Below, piece after piece: positions 18,208 through 27,738 of a DNA stretch of 64,000 nt. The notes under the pieces are model-generated. The model made no database searches. It was not told the origin of the DNA and saw only the letters and a list, made by a program, of their open reading frames with translations. Position 1 is the stretch's first letter, and every line of letters begins with the position of its first letter. Source of the stretch: Nocardia speluncae NBRC 108251 (GTDB taxonomy: Bacteria > Actinomycetota > Actinomycetes > Mycobacteriales > Mycobacteriaceae); assembly GCF_001613245.1 (NCBI RefSeq), contig NZ_BDBZ01000051.1, positions 1-64,000 on the forward strand, read 5' to 3'. The position numbers were made by a program, and so were the translations under genes.

Positions 18208-18315
18208 GCCCTGCTCGGCGTGCCTCGTCCTTGCCGTGCGGGCTGCCGGTGGGAAGTACGACGAGTTCGGTACGGCGCCGTGGTGACGCGGCGCCGACTC
18301 GCTAGGGTTTCCGGT

Positions 18316-19101
18316 GTGGCTGCTCACTCCTCTGACCTCGAACTCGCGTTACGCCTGGCCGACGAGGCGGACACGATCACCCGCGAACGGTTCGGCGCGC
18401 TGGACCTGAAGGTCGACGCCAAACCCGACCTCACCCCCGTCTCCGACGCCGATCTGGCGGTGGAAGAGGCGATCCGCCGGATGCTGCGGCACGGGCGCCC
18501 GGATGATTCGGTGCTGGGGGAGGAGTTCGGAGGCAGCGCCGAGTTCACCGGCCGGCAATGGGTGGTCGATCCGATCGACGGCACCAAGAATTTCGTGCGC
18601 GGGGTTCCGGTGTGGGCCACGCTGATCGCGTTGCTCGAGGACGGGGTGCCGGTGGTGGGGGTGGTGAGTGCGCCCGCGCTGGCCCGGCGCTGGTGGGCCG
18701 CCGCGGGGCAGGGTGCGTGGTCGACGTTTCATCCCGGTGCCCCCCGGCCGATCACCGTTTCGGCTGTCGCCGAACTGGATTCGGCCAGTCTCGCGTTCTC
18801 CAGCCTGTCCGGTTGGCGTGCCCGCGGTCTGCGTGAGCAATTCCTCGGACTGACCGACGACGTGTGGCGGGTGCGTGGCTACGGTGATTTCTTCAGCTAC
18901 TGCCTGGTTGCGGAGGGGGCGGTGGATATCGCTACCGAACCCGAGGTTTCGCTGTGGGATCTGGCCGCCCTGGACATTCTGGTCCGGGAGGCCGGTGGCA
19001 CCTTCACCACACTCGACGGCCGGCCCGGCCCGCACGGCGGGGACGCGGTTGCGACCAACGGACGCCTGCATCAGCCGGTTCTGGATTATCTCGCCCGGTA
19101 G
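18316..19101 (+). CDS. hisN: Histidinol-phosphatase, inositol-monophosphatase family
   Basis: A 261-residue Mg-dependent phosphatase. It shows the metal-binding GEEF (residue ~65), DPIDGTKNFVRG (residue ~80) and WDLAALDILVREAGG (residue ~210), all family motifs. Actinobacterial members of this length dephosphorylate histidinol phosphate in histidine synthesis. The start is GTG 18316, seven bases after a TAGGGT box (18303-18308), giving a leaderless mRNA; longer starts are not supported. An inositol-phosphate substrate cannot be ruled out. Confidence 0.88.
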   Translation: MAAHSSDLELALRLADEADTITRERFGALDLKVDAKPDLTPVSDADLAVEEAIRRMLRHGRPDDSVLGEEFGGSAEFTGRQWVVDPIDGTKNFVRGVPVWATLIALLEDGVPVVGVVSAPALARRWWAAAGQGAWSTFHPGAPRPITVSAVAELDSASLAFSSLSGWRARGLREQFLGLTDDVWRVRGYGDFFSYCLVAEGAVDIATEPEVSLWDLAALDILVREAGGTFTTLDGRPGPHGGDAVATNGRLHQPVLDYLAR

Positions 19102-19220
19102 ACCGGTCCAGGAGTCGATGAACGGGAGGCGAGGCGGTGGCTCACCCATACCGGCCGGTCGGCCGCGCAATGCCGGGTGAGCTGGGCCCGCCTCATTCCG
19201 AGACGGGCCGGACCACGGCT

Positions 19221-19760
19221 TCAGCCCATTGTCTTCGCTCCGTCGATGGCTTCGCGGATGATATCGGCGTGGCCGGCGTGCTGCGCGGTCTCGGCGATGA
19301 TGTGTAGCAGCACCTGGCGAGCCGACCAGGAATCCTCCTGGAACCACGGTGCCTTGGGCAGCGGCCAGGCGCGGTCGAGATCGGTGGTGGCGATCATGGC
19401 GTCGGTCCGGGCCGCCACGTCGGCATAGGCATCGAGGACTCCGGCGAGTGTTTCGTCGGGCAGCAACTGGAACTCGGTGGCGCGCTCGGCGAAATCCTCG
19501 GCGGTCATATCGTCGAAGTCCTTCATGGCCCCAGTGCCCTGCACAATGAAGTCCACCCAGCCGCGTTCGACGCCGGTGACGTGTTTGATCAGGCCGCCGA
19601 GGCACAGCTCGCTGGCTGCCGGACGGCTCGCCGCCTGCTCGTCGGTCAGCTCGCGGGTGGTGAATCGCAGGAAATGGCGTGTCTTGCTCAGGACGGCCAG
19701 TAGATCGGCGCGTTCACCGGTCAGCGGGGTGGTCTTGTCGAGGGCGGCGGTCTCGGCCAT
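19221..19760 (-). CDS. DinB-family (DUF664-like) protein
   Basis: A 179-residue four-helix-bundle protein. The core shows GGLIKHVTGVERGWVD and the C-terminal histidine-bearing LLHIIAETAQHAGHADIIREAIDG, with His residues spaced for a metal site as in DinB/mycothiol-transferase relatives. ATG 19760 is preferred because AAAGG lies nine bases upstream. It may be a thiol-transferase-like enzyme. It converges with hisN. Confidence 0.88.
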   Translation of the reverse strand: MAETAALDKTTPLTGERADLLAVLSKTRHFLRFTTRELTDEQAASRPAASELCLGGLIKHVTGVERGWVDFIVQGTGAMKDFDDMTAEDFAERATEFQLLPDETLAGVLDAYADVAARTDAMIATTDLDRAWPLPKAPWFQEDSWSARQVLLHIIAETAQHAGHADIIREAIDGAKTMG

Positions 19761-19982
19761 GGTCTGCACCTTTCATCGAGGGCTGGTTCGTTCTCTCCGT
19801 GTTCGATGGCCACGCTATTCCGTATAGCGGCCACTTTTTGACCTCAATTACCCCGAATGTAGAAAACCGGGCACCAGGTGTGTGTGCCGTCAGTTGTCCC
19901 CATGTGTACAACTCGGGCGATCCGGCCCGTCCAGTCCTTCTGCTCGCGGCGCGGGAATCGCGGTCGCTCGTAGGATGGCCGC

Positions 19983-21845
19983 GTGGATACCGCCGAAGAC
20001 ACCGCTGTGGCAGCTCCAGCACACTCCGACGACGCCGCCCATGAGGTGTTACGCCGGGTCTTCGGGTACGACAGCTTCCGTGGTGAACAGCACTCCATCG
20101 TCGAGCAGGTGATCGATGGTGGCGACGCGCTGGTGCTGATGCCCACCGGCGGTGGCAAATCGTTGTGCTATCAGATTCCCGCGCTGGTCCGCGCCGGCGT
20201 GGGGGTGGTGATATCGCCGCTCATCGCGCTCATGCAGGACCAGGTGGATGCGCTGAGCGCGCTCGGCGTGCGGGCCGGGTTCCTCAATTCCACGCAGTTC
20301 CCGGACGAGCGCCGGGCCGTCGAGGCGCAGTTCGCGGCAGGGGAACTCGATCTGCTGTATCTGGCTCCGGAACGCTTGCGGATGGAATCCACGGTTGCGC
20401 TGCTGGGCCGCGGCCGGATCGCGCTGTTCGCGATCGACGAGGCGCATTGTGTTTCGCAGTGGGGTCACGATTTCCGGCCCGACTACCTGGCGCTGTCGGT
20501 ACTGCACGAGCACTGGCCGGATGTCCCCCGGATCGCGTTGACAGCCACCGCCACCGAGAAGACTCGCGACGAGATCATCACCCGGCTCGATCTCGGCGGA
20601 GCGCGCCGGTTCGTCGCCAGTTTCGACCGGCCCAATATCCAGTACCGGATCGAGCCGAAGAACCGGCCCGATCGCCAGTTGCTCGATTTCTTGCGCACCG
20701 AACATCCCGGTGACGCCGGAATCGTCTACTGCCTGTCGCGGAATTCGGTGGAGAAGACCGCGGCATTCCTCAGCGAGAACGGTATTCGCGCGTTGCCCTA
20801 TCACGCGGGCCTCGACCATCGCACCCGTGCCGAGAACCAGGCCCGGTTCCTGCGCGAGGACGGGCTCGTCATCGTCGCGACAATTGCGTTCGGAATGGGT
20901 ATCGATAAGCCCGACGTCCGTTTCGTCGCCCATCTCGATCTGCCGAAATCGGTGGAAGGTTACTACCAGGAGACCGGCCGTGCCGGCCGCGACGGCCTGC
21001 CGTCGACGGCCTGGATGGTCTACGGACTACAGGATGTGGTGCAGCAGCGCCGGTTGATCGATTCCTCGGACGGGGACGCCGCGCACCGCAGGCAGTTGCA
21101 GCTGCATCTCGACGCGATGCTGGCACTCTGCGAGACAATCGATTGCCGCCGTGCACGATTGCTCGCGTATTTCGATCAGCGCGCACAGTCGTGCGGAAAC
21201 TGCGATACCTGTCTGAGCCCGCCCGAATCGTGGGACGGTACCGTCGCCGCGCAGAAGCTGCTGTCGGCCGTGCTGCGCCTGAAACGTGAACGCGGCCAGA
21301 GCTTCGGCGCGGGCCACCTGATAGATATCCTGCTCGGCAAGACGAACCAGAAGGTCCAGCAATACGACCACCACGAGCTGAGCGTGTTCGGTGTCGGTAC
21401 CGATCTACGCGATACCGAATGGCGCGGAGTCGTCCGGCAACTCCTGGCACAGGGTTTGCTCGCGGTGCACGGTGACTACGGAGTGCTCACCTTGACCGAG
21501 GCCAGCGAAAGCGTCCTCTTCGACGGCCGTACGGTGCGCTTCCGCCGGGAACCCGAACGCCCGGCTCGCTCGCGGGCGGCGCGTAGCGCCAAGGCGGCGA
21601 AATCGGCGCCGATCGACCTCACCGATGCCGATATCTCCCTGTTCGACAGGCTCCGCCAGTGGCGTGCCGATACCGCCAAGGAACAGGGTGTCCCGGCCTA
21701 TGTGGTGTTCCACGACGCGACCCTGCGCGAAATCGCGGCCCGCAAACCGGGGGATCTCCCGGCACTGGGAGCGGTGAACGGTGTGGGCGAGAACAAGCTC
21801 GCCCGCTACGGCGAGCAGGTGCTGGAGGTCGTCGCCGCGGAGTGA
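19983..21845 (+). CDS. recQ: ATP-dependent DNA helicase RecQ
   Basis: A 620-residue superfamily 2 helicase: Walker A MPTGGGKSLCYQIPAL, DEAH in FAIDEAHCVSQWGHDFRP, SAT-like TATATEK, motif VI QETGRAGRDG, the zinc cluster (CETIDCRRARLLAYF, then CGNCDTC), an RQC domain and a C-terminal HRDC domain (about residues 540-620). It unwinds recombination intermediates. The start is GTG 19983, six bases after TAGGAT, suggesting a leaderless transcript. Confidence 0.95.
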   Translation: MDTAEDTAVAAPAHSDDAAHEVLRRVFGYDSFRGEQHSIVEQVIDGGDALVLMPTGGGKSLCYQIPALVRAGVGVVISPLIALMQDQVDALSALGVRAGFLNSTQFPDERRAVEAQFAAGELDLLYLAPERLRMESTVALLGRGRIALFAIDEAHCVSQWGHDFRPDYLALSVLHEHWPDVPRIALTATATEKTRDEIITRLDLGGARRFVASFDRPNIQYRIEPKNRPDRQLLDFLRTEHPGDAGIVYCLSRNSVEKTAAFLSENGIRALPYHAGLDHRTRAENQARFLREDGLVIVATIAFGMGIDKPDVRFVAHLDLPKSVEGYYQETGRAGRDGLPSTAWMVYGLQDVVQQRRLIDSSDGDAAHRRQLQLHLDAMLALCETIDCRRARLLAYFDQRAQSCGNCDTCLSPPESWDGTVAAQKLLSAVLRLKRERGQSFGAGHLIDILLGKTNQKVQQYDHHELSVFGVGTDLRDTEWRGVVRQLLAQGLLAVHGDYGVLTLTEASESVLFDGRTVRFRREPERPARSRAARSAKAAKSAPIDLTDADISLFDRLRQWRADTAKEQGVPAYVVFHDATLREIAARKPGDLPALGAVNGVGENKLARYGEQVLEVVAAE

Positions 21846-21943
21846 TCGGGACGCGAAAGATACTGCCTGCGGGGCAGTTTCACCCGATGGCTTCTCCCCG
21901 CCAGTGACGATAGGGGACTGAACAGACCACCTAGCCTGGCACT

Positions 21944-22714
21944 ATGCCCAGCAAGCGCACTCCGTGGTCAGGCTCACGCCGCGGAGTCGACTTGCCTGCC
22001 GACCGGTTCGGTCTCCTGGACCCGCGAGTAATCGATGCGGCGCGGCGCGGTTCGGCCGGCAACCGGACGCGGGGGGCCGACGCCTACGGATCCGCCGTCA
22101 CGGCCGGCTCACCCGGTTCGAGTCCGGCCACCGCCGATGTCATCCTCGATGAACAGCCGCGGGCCGCCGGTCACGCGGTATCACCCGGAACGGGCGAGCC
22201 GGATCCGGCCGGGTATCCGAAGCGGGACGGTGGCGTGCACCCGGCGTATTTGGGTGGGCACGCCCTGCTGGGACTTGTGCTCGGGATCGCGATGCTGCTG
22301 GCTGTCGGTGGCTTCTGCCTCGGTCGCGCTACGGACCCCCATGCGGCCGGGGCACCGGAAGTCACTACTTTTGTCGCGGCCACTCCGCAAGTGGTCGCCG
22401 CCGAGTCGGCCCCCGCGGTTGCATCGCCCCGGCCCGAGCCGGTCCGGCCCGCATCGCCGGAGGTCGGTGTCGGGTTCGTCTTCGGCAAGGTTCGGGCCAA
22501 CGACGGCGGGGTTCTCATCGTGAACAGTGAGATCACCCGGTCGGAGGTCGTCGTGTACTCCAACAGTTCAACCAAGCTCTACGTGCTGATCGCGAGCGAT
22601 CCGGCCGGTATCGATATCGGCGCTCCCGTGTGGATCTACGGCCGCAAACACGCGGACGGGTCGCTCACGGCCCGCACCATCGCGGGTATCTCGATGCACG
22701 GCAACACCAGTTAG
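21944..22714 (+). CDS. Single-pass membrane protein with C-terminal beta domain
   Basis: A 256-residue protein. A disordered, Gly/Ser/Pro-rich cytoplasmic part is followed by one membrane helix (residues ~105-125, ALLGLVLGIAMLLAVGG), a Pro/Ala linker and an extracellular beta-rich domain (VGFVFGKVRANDGGVL...) that looks like the OB-like DUF5666 type. TAGCCT six bases before the ATG suggests leaderless expression. The function is unknown. Confidence 0.7.
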   Translation: MPSKRTPWSGSRRGVDLPADRFGLLDPRVIDAARRGSAGNRTRGADAYGSAVTAGSPGSSPATADVILDEQPRAAGHAVSPGTGEPDPAGYPKRDGGVHPAYLGGHALLGLVLGIAMLLAVGGFCLGRATDPHAAGAPEVTTFVAATPQVVAAESAPAVASPRPEPVRPASPEVGVGFVFGKVRANDGGVLIVNSEITRSEVVVYSNSSTKLYVLIASDPAGIDIGAPVWIYGRKHADGSLTARTIAGISMHGNTS

Positions 22715-22762
22715 TCGTACCCAGCGGTCAGAAACCGGCCGCAATTCGACGACAATCGAAGT

Positions 22763-23755
22763 ATGGCCAATACGAGCACGCGGACCCTGCGCCTGCTGTC
22801 GCTGTTGCAGACCCACAAGTACTGGCCGGGCACCGAGTTGGCCGAGCGTCTCGACGTATCGCCGCGAACATTGCGCCGTGATATCGATCGACTGCGTGAC
22901 CTCGGCTACCCGGTCGAGGCGCAACGCGGCGTCGACGGCGGCTATCAACTGGCGGCAGGCGCGGCGCTGCCCCCGCTGATGGTCGACGACGACGAGGCGG
23001 TCGCGCTGGTTGTCGGACTGCAGGTGGCGATGCAAGGCATGGTCGAAGGCGTCGCCGAATCCTCGGTGCGGGCGCTGGCCAAGGTGGTGCAGGTAATGCC
23101 GCCGCGACTGCGCCGCCGGGTCGAGGCGATCCGGGCGATGACCGTTCCGGCCGATTGGGGTGGCCGGTCCGATCCGGGGCCGGATCCGGCTGTGCTCACC
23201 ACTGTCGCCCTGGCTTGCCGGGACAGCGAGCGCCTGCGCTTCACCTACATCGCGGCCGACAGCCGGCGCAGCGAGCGCCACGCCGAGCCACACCGCCTGG
23301 TCGCCCTGGGGCGTCGCTGGTATCTGGTCGCCTTCGATCTGACCCGGCACGATTGGCGCAGTTTCCGGATCGACCGGCTCACCGGGCCCGCTGGCGACGG
23401 TTCTCGTTTCCGTCCACGTGAGCTGCCCATCGCCGACGCCGCAGAGTTCGTCCGGGCCGGGGTCGACCGGATTGCGCGCCCGTACCGCATCGAAGTCATG
23501 GTCGAGGCCCCCGCCGACGCGGTCCAGGAACGGATCGGACGCTGGGCTTCGGTCGAGGCAGTCGGCCCCGGCCGCTGCCGGGTCTCGATGACCACCGATT
23601 CACTGGACTGGCCCACCATGGCGCTGGGTTCACTCGAGGCCGAGTTCCGGGTGCTCGAACCGCCGGAGTTGATCGCACAGATCCGTGCCTGGGGCGAGCG
23701 TTTCGGCCGCGCGCAGGCCGGCCCGGCAGACCATTGCGCGGATCGCGAGTCGTGA
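22763..23755 (+). CDS. WYL-domain transcriptional regulator (YafY-like)
   Basis: A 330-residue protein. The N-terminal HTH_11 domain (LLQTHKYWPGTELAERLDVS, then PRTLRRDIDRLRDLGYP) is followed by a WYL domain (residues ~150-230) whose signature reads RRWYLVAFDLTRHDWRSFRIDR, then the C-terminal extension. WYL proteins bind a nucleic-acid or small ligand and regulate transcription. The partner gene is not evident. Confidence 0.92.
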   Translation: MANTSTRTLRLLSLLQTHKYWPGTELAERLDVSPRTLRRDIDRLRDLGYPVEAQRGVDGGYQLAAGAALPPLMVDDDEAVALVVGLQVAMQGMVEGVAESSVRALAKVVQVMPPRLRRRVEAIRAMTVPADWGGRSDPGPDPAVLTTVALACRDSERLRFTYIAADSRRSERHAEPHRLVALGRRWYLVAFDLTRHDWRSFRIDRLTGPAGDGSRFRPRELPIADAAEFVRAGVDRIARPYRIEVMVEAPADAVQERIGRWASVEAVGPGRCRVSMTTDSLDWPTMALGSLEAEFRVLEPPELIAQIRAWGERFGRAQAGPADHCADRES

Positions 23756-23858
23756 CCCGATCCGGATTTCGGGGACGACGGCGCAGCGGGACTCTCACCG
23801 CCGGACGTGCCCGGCCGTGCCGACCGGTTTCAGCTCAGCGCATCCCGTTCCCTCGGAC

Positions 23859-24848
23859 CTACTCGCTCGGGACAGGGAGTTGCCGGCCTCGACCGAGTGC
23901 TTCACCGGCAGTCACGGCTGATCCCGCCGCGAGCTCGCCCTGCTGCACCGCGTCCACCAGTTCGGTGGTCGCGGTCGCGAGGAGGCCGGGATGGGAGAAC
24001 GGCATCCAGTGCCCGGCCGAGACGTCACGGCGCCAGAGTCGCGACACCCACCGCGCCGAATCGTCGTATCCGGCCGGCCGGACCGCGATATCGCGCCCGG
24101 CGACAATCAGCTGGACCGGAACGTCGGTGGTCCGCTCGCGCGGCTTCATCAGATGCGCGACGATATTGGCCCGATAGATGAGCAGGCCGTTCACCATGTC
24201 CTGTTTCAGGGTGGGGCCGAAGAAAATCGTCGACGGCGCAGTGTTGTTCATGAGCTGGATGAACCGCCGCCAGCGCTGTTCGGTGGCGAGCGCACCGAAC
24301 GCCAGCCGCGGCAGACCCGGAGTCATGAAGAACCCGGTGTAGGCCGACGACAGCAGCTGAGTGAACGGCTGCCAGATATTGCGTGCGCTCGGCCGGCGCA
24401 GCCGGTCCCGCACCCAGGCGGCCAGATGATCCAGATTCGGGCCGGAGACCGAGGTGAACGAGGCGATCCGGGCGTTCGCTTCCGGTTCGCAGACCGCCTC
24501 CCACACCTGCACCGAACCCCAATCGTGGGCGAGGACGTGCACCGGCCGGTCCGGACTCACGGCCTCCGCGACGGCGAAGAAATCGGCGGCCAGTTCGGTG
24601 AGCCGGAAATCGGCGACTCGTGCGGTGCGAGTGGAGGCGCCGTGGCCGCGCGTATCGTAGGCGACCACGTGAAAGCGCTGGGCCAGCAGCGGAATCACGC
24701 CGTTCCACAGGTGGTGGGTATCGGGCCAGCCGTGGACCAGGACGACGGTTTCGGCGTCAGGATCGCCGTATTCGTAGACGGCGAGGTCGAATCCACGGTG
24801 GTGCACCGTCTGTTCGGTTGCCGGGTAGTCGGATATCGAGACCGTCAC
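23859..24848 (-). CDS. Alpha/beta hydrolase, epoxide-hydrolase-like
   Basis: A 329-residue protein starting at GTG 24848 (CAGGAGAGCAGC upstream). The oxyanion segment is LVHGWPDTHHLWN, and the nucleophile elbow HVLAHDWGSVQ has Asp rather than Ser, as in epoxide hydrolases and haloalkane dehalogenases. A catalytic His lies near the C-terminus (AGHWMPFSHP). It sits 34 bases downstream of the ferredoxin-reductase gene on the same strand and is probably cotranscribed; the group may process an oxidised lipid or xenobiotic (inference). Confidence 0.88.
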   Translation of the reverse strand: MTVSISDYPATEQTVHHRGFDLAVYEYGDPDAETVVLVHGWPDTHHLWNGVIPLLAQRFHVVAYDTRGHGASTRTARVADFRLTELAADFFAVAEAVSPDRPVHVLAHDWGSVQVWEAVCEPEANARIASFTSVSGPNLDHLAAWVRDRLRRPSARNIWQPFTQLLSSAYTGFFMTPGLPRLAFGALATEQRWRRFIQLMNNTAPSTIFFGPTLKQDMVNGLLIYRANIVAHLMKPRERTTDVPVQLIVAGRDIAVRPAGYDDSARWVSRLWRRDVSAGHWMPFSHPGLLATATTELVDAVQQGELAAGSAVTAGEALGRGRQLPVPSE

Positions 24849-24882
24849 GCTGCTCTCCTGCTGCTGTGGTCGGGCGGTTGGG

Positions 24883-25980
24883 CTAGAGGTCGAGGACGAG
24901 TCGTCCGCCTGTGCTGCGTGATACACACGCCAGCATGTCGCCGTGGTCGCGTTCGGCGGGAGTCAGGACGCGGTCGCGGTGGTCGGGAACGCCTGCCGCA
25001 ACCCGGACCTTGCAGGTCCGGCAGAACCCCTGGCGGCACGAATACGGCTGGTCGGGCCGATATTCGAGTAGAACGTCGAGTGCGGAACGGTCTGCGGGCA
25101 CATCGATCACCGCACCGCCGGCGCCCAATTGGATCTCGAACGGTGCACCGTTCACGATCGGTGGTGCCGAGAAGCGTTCCGAATGCAGTTCTACATCGGG
25201 TATTCCACGCACCATTTCGGCGATGGACGCGACCATGGGGGCGGGGCCGCAGCAGTACACGGCCGTTCCGGCGCCGGCCCCGCCGAGAAGTTCTCCTGCC
25301 GTGGGCAGCCCGCACCGGTCGTCGGTGCGGACCGTTACGCGATCGCCGAATCGGTGCAGTTCGTCCAGGAAGGGCAGAGTCTCCGGCGCTCGCCCGGTGT
25401 ACACCATCGACCAGTCGACGCCGAGGGTTTCGGCGAGCCGCATCATCGGCAGAATCGGCGTGATGCCGATACCCCCGGCCACGAACCGCGCCCGGCGCGC
25501 GGGCGACCCGTAACCCGGCGCGGCGAACGGAAACGCATTGCGCGGCCCTCGCACCATCAGCGCCGTGCCGACAGACAGCGCGTCGTGTACTTCGTTCGAA
25601 CCGGTACCGCCCGGGATACGGCGCACCGCGATCCGGTACTCGCGGGTGGCGGTGGGGTCGCCGCACAGCGAGTACTGCCGCAGGCGTCCGGACGGTAGTT
25701 CGATATCGAGGTGCGCACCGGGCCGCCACCGTGGCAGGTCACGCCGGTCCGGTGCGGCCAGGCGCAGGCTCACGACATCTTCGTCGGAGGCTTCCGCCCG
25801 GCGTCCGGCTACGACCACGGGGATTCGCCGGTCGTCGGCACGCGGCCTCAGTTCGCGCCGGTTGGTCATTGCCGTCCAGTTCAGCCGGGCGTTCACGACG
25901 GCGTCGAGTACGCGCAGGGTCCGGTCGCGCCGGCGCCGCCCGTAGAGGTCGGCGGGCAGCGGTAGCGTAGGCCCGGTCAC
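24883..25980 (-). CDS. Ferredoxin-NAD(P)H oxidoreductase (PDR/VanB type)
   Basis: A 365-residue protein with an FMN/FAD-binding barrel (LRQYSLCGDP near residue 115), a nucleotide-binding domain (ARFVAGGIGITPILPMMR; CCGPAPMV) and a C-terminal plant-type [2Fe-2S] domain with CRQGFCRTC plus a later Cys. It delivers electrons to an oxygenase. GTG 25980 overlaps the stop of the PF10118 gene as GTGA, so the two are coupled and probably act together. Confidence 0.9.
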   Translation of the reverse strand: MTGPTLPLPADLYGRRRRDRTLRVLDAVVNARLNWTAMTNRRELRPRADDRRIPVVVAGRRAEASDEDVVSLRLAAPDRRDLPRWRPGAHLDIELPSGRLRQYSLCGDPTATREYRIAVRRIPGGTGSNEVHDALSVGTALMVRGPRNAFPFAAPGYGSPARRARFVAGGIGITPILPMMRLAETLGVDWSMVYTGRAPETLPFLDELHRFGDRVTVRTDDRCGLPTAGELLGGAGAGTAVYCCGPAPMVASIAEMVRGIPDVELHSERFSAPPIVNGAPFEIQLGAGGAVIDVPADRSALDVLLEYRPDQPYSCRQGFCRTCKVRVAAGVPDHRDRVLTPAERDHGDMLACVSRSTGGRLVLDL

Positions 25981-26879
25981 GAAGCCGCCCGGGCTGCCGG
26001 TGATTGCGCCAGGTACGCGACGGCCTGGGCGGTCGAGCCGACAGACTCCGGACTGTATCCGGGCTTGAAGGTCGACAGCGCGCTGACCAGCAGGGCCGGG
26101 ATGCCGGGGAGCGCGCCGCGCCACATCGACCGCAGGATCTGCTGGAGCAGCCGTGGGTATCCGAGGCCGGGCAGGGCCGGGTCGCGGTGCACCAGGTACT
26201 TGGTCCCGCGCACCAGCAGCACCAGGAACGACGGGAAGACCAGCAGCATCACCGCGCCCCGCCGCAGGTAACCGACGCCGAAGTATTCGGCCACATCGTG
26301 CGCGACGTTGCGGTGCTCGACCTCTTCGGCGCCGTGCCAGCGGTACAGGTCGAGCATGCGCGGGTCGGCGTCGAACTTTTCCAGCTCGCTGTTGAGTACC
26401 CAATCACCGAGGAAGGCGAAGAAATGTTCCAGCGCGGCGATCACCGCCAGCCGGTCCACCAGCTGCTGCCGGCCGGCCCGGGTGGCTGTGGACTGCCGGG
26501 GGCCGATGGTTTTGCGGAACACGTACTCGGCCTGTGTCAGGTAAGGCTGCGGATCGATCCCATTGGCGGTGAGCAGCAGTTCGTGGGACCCGGCATGGGT
26601 TTCGGCGTGCATCGATTCCTGGCCGATGAATCCGAGCATGTCCGCACGCAGCTTCTCGTCCCGTACGAAGGGCAGGGCCTCGCCGAAGGTCGTCAGGAAG
26701 CTACGTTCCCCTTCGGGGAGGAGCAGGTTCAGGGCGTTGAGTACATGCGAGGCGATCGGCTCGGATGTCATCCAGTGCAGTGGAATGCCGGTCCATTCGA
26801 AATGCACATTACGGGCATTGAGCGAGACCTCTCCCGGGTCGGTCATCCGTCCGGAGGCGTGGTTGCGGAACAGCCTCAT
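25977..26879 (-). CDS. PF10118 metal-dependent hydrolase family protein
   Basis: A 300-residue protein, ATG 26879 (MRLFRN) with AGGAGG six bases upstream. Ferritin-like metal ligands are visible in QESMHAETH (residue ~90), ALEHFF, and HGAEEVEHRNVAHD (residue ~190); the last half has membrane-prone helices (AVMLLVFPSFLVLLV). Although named hydrolase, the di-metal ligand pattern and coupling to a [2Fe-2S] reductase fit an oxygenase-like enzyme (inference). Confidence 0.85.
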   Translation of the reverse strand: MRLFRNHASGRMTDPGEVSLNARNVHFEWTGIPLHWMTSEPIASHVLNALNLLLPEGERSFLTTFGEALPFVRDEKLRADMLGFIGQESMHAETHAGSHELLLTANGIDPQPYLTQAEYVFRKTIGPRQSTATRAGRQQLVDRLAVIAALEHFFAFLGDWVLNSELEKFDADPRMLDLYRWHGAEEVEHRNVAHDVAEYFGVGYLRRGAVMLLVFPSFLVLLVRGTKYLVHRDPALPGLGYPRLLQQILRSMWRGALPGIPALLVSALSTFKPGYSPESVGSTAQAVAYLAQSPAARAAS

Positions 26880-27052
26880 CGATCCTCCTCGATCGTCACC
26901 GGCACCCGTCCGCGCGGTTACAGGGACGTGCGGACGCCGGTGCTTGTGACGATACACATTAGTGCGACGACAGGTAACAGACAATGCTGTGAAAACTCCG
27001 CGCGGGGATCGGTCCGGCGGCTTTTATGCCGTCACCAGGCTCGGCAGCGGAC

Positions 27053-27688
27053 TCAGTTGCCTACCACCGCCCCGAGCCATTCCACGATGGCTCGCAGCGA
27101 TTCCCACGACGTGCGGATCTTCGCGGCGGCCCCCGGTGTCCCCAGCCAGTCGGGGGTGCCGAACTCACGGCTCATCACGAGCGATCTGTGCCGCAGCAGG
27201 TCGATGCGGGGGTGGTCGAGTGGGTAGCCCTTGGGGCGCGTCTTCAGCTTGTCGCCGCCGAGGGTGTAGCCGGCCTGAACGAGCGTGTTCACGATCTGCT
27301 CGAGCTCGGCGCCGCGAACCTCGTCGTCGAGGGTGGTACGCAGGCGGGACAGCTGTACCGGTGTCGCCGCGTAGAGACCTCCGGCCACGAACAGTCCGGG
27401 CGCGCCGATCTGGACGTACCAGCCGACCCCCGGCGCCGTGTGCGCGACCGCGCCCTGATGGGTCTTGTATGGCGATTTGTCCTTGGCGAACCGCACATCG
27501 CGGTAGGGGCGGAAGATCTTGACCGGGCCGAAGTCCGGTTCGAGGTCGGCGATCAGCGCGGTCATCGGGCGCTTCACGGACTCCTCGTATATGTGCTTGT
27601 TGGCGGTCCAAAATATCCTCGAGTTATCGGCCTCGAGGTCCTCGTAGAAGTCCGGCCCTTCGATCGGGAACCCCGCGAACTCGCTCAT
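27053..27688 (-). CDS. DUF2461-family protein
   Basis: A 211-residue protein with the family hallmarks FYEDLEADNSRIFWTANK near the N-terminus, KIFRPYRDVRFAKDKSPYKTH near residue 55 and the RPKGYPLDHPRIDLL stretch near residue 155. The start is ATG 27688, seven bases after TAGGTT. The biochemical role is unknown. Confidence 0.9.
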   Translation of the reverse strand: MSEFAGFPIEGPDFYEDLEADNSRIFWTANKHIYEESVKRPMTALIADLEPDFGPVKIFRPYRDVRFAKDKSPYKTHQGAVAHTAPGVGWYVQIGAPGLFVAGGLYAATPVQLSRLRTTLDDEVRGAELEQIVNTLVQAGYTLGGDKLKTRPKGYPLDHPRIDLLRHRSLVMSREFGTPDWLGTPGAAAKIRTSWESLRAIVEWLGAVVGN

Positions 27689-27738
27689 GACATCGAACCT
27701 ATCGCCCACCGCGCGAGCAGATGGCAGGGGTCTGCCCG

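Noticed and set aside
26004..27227. A 407-codon plus-strand frame
   Set aside because: Complement of the PF10118 gene and part of DUF2461, both supported by motifs and ribosome sites.
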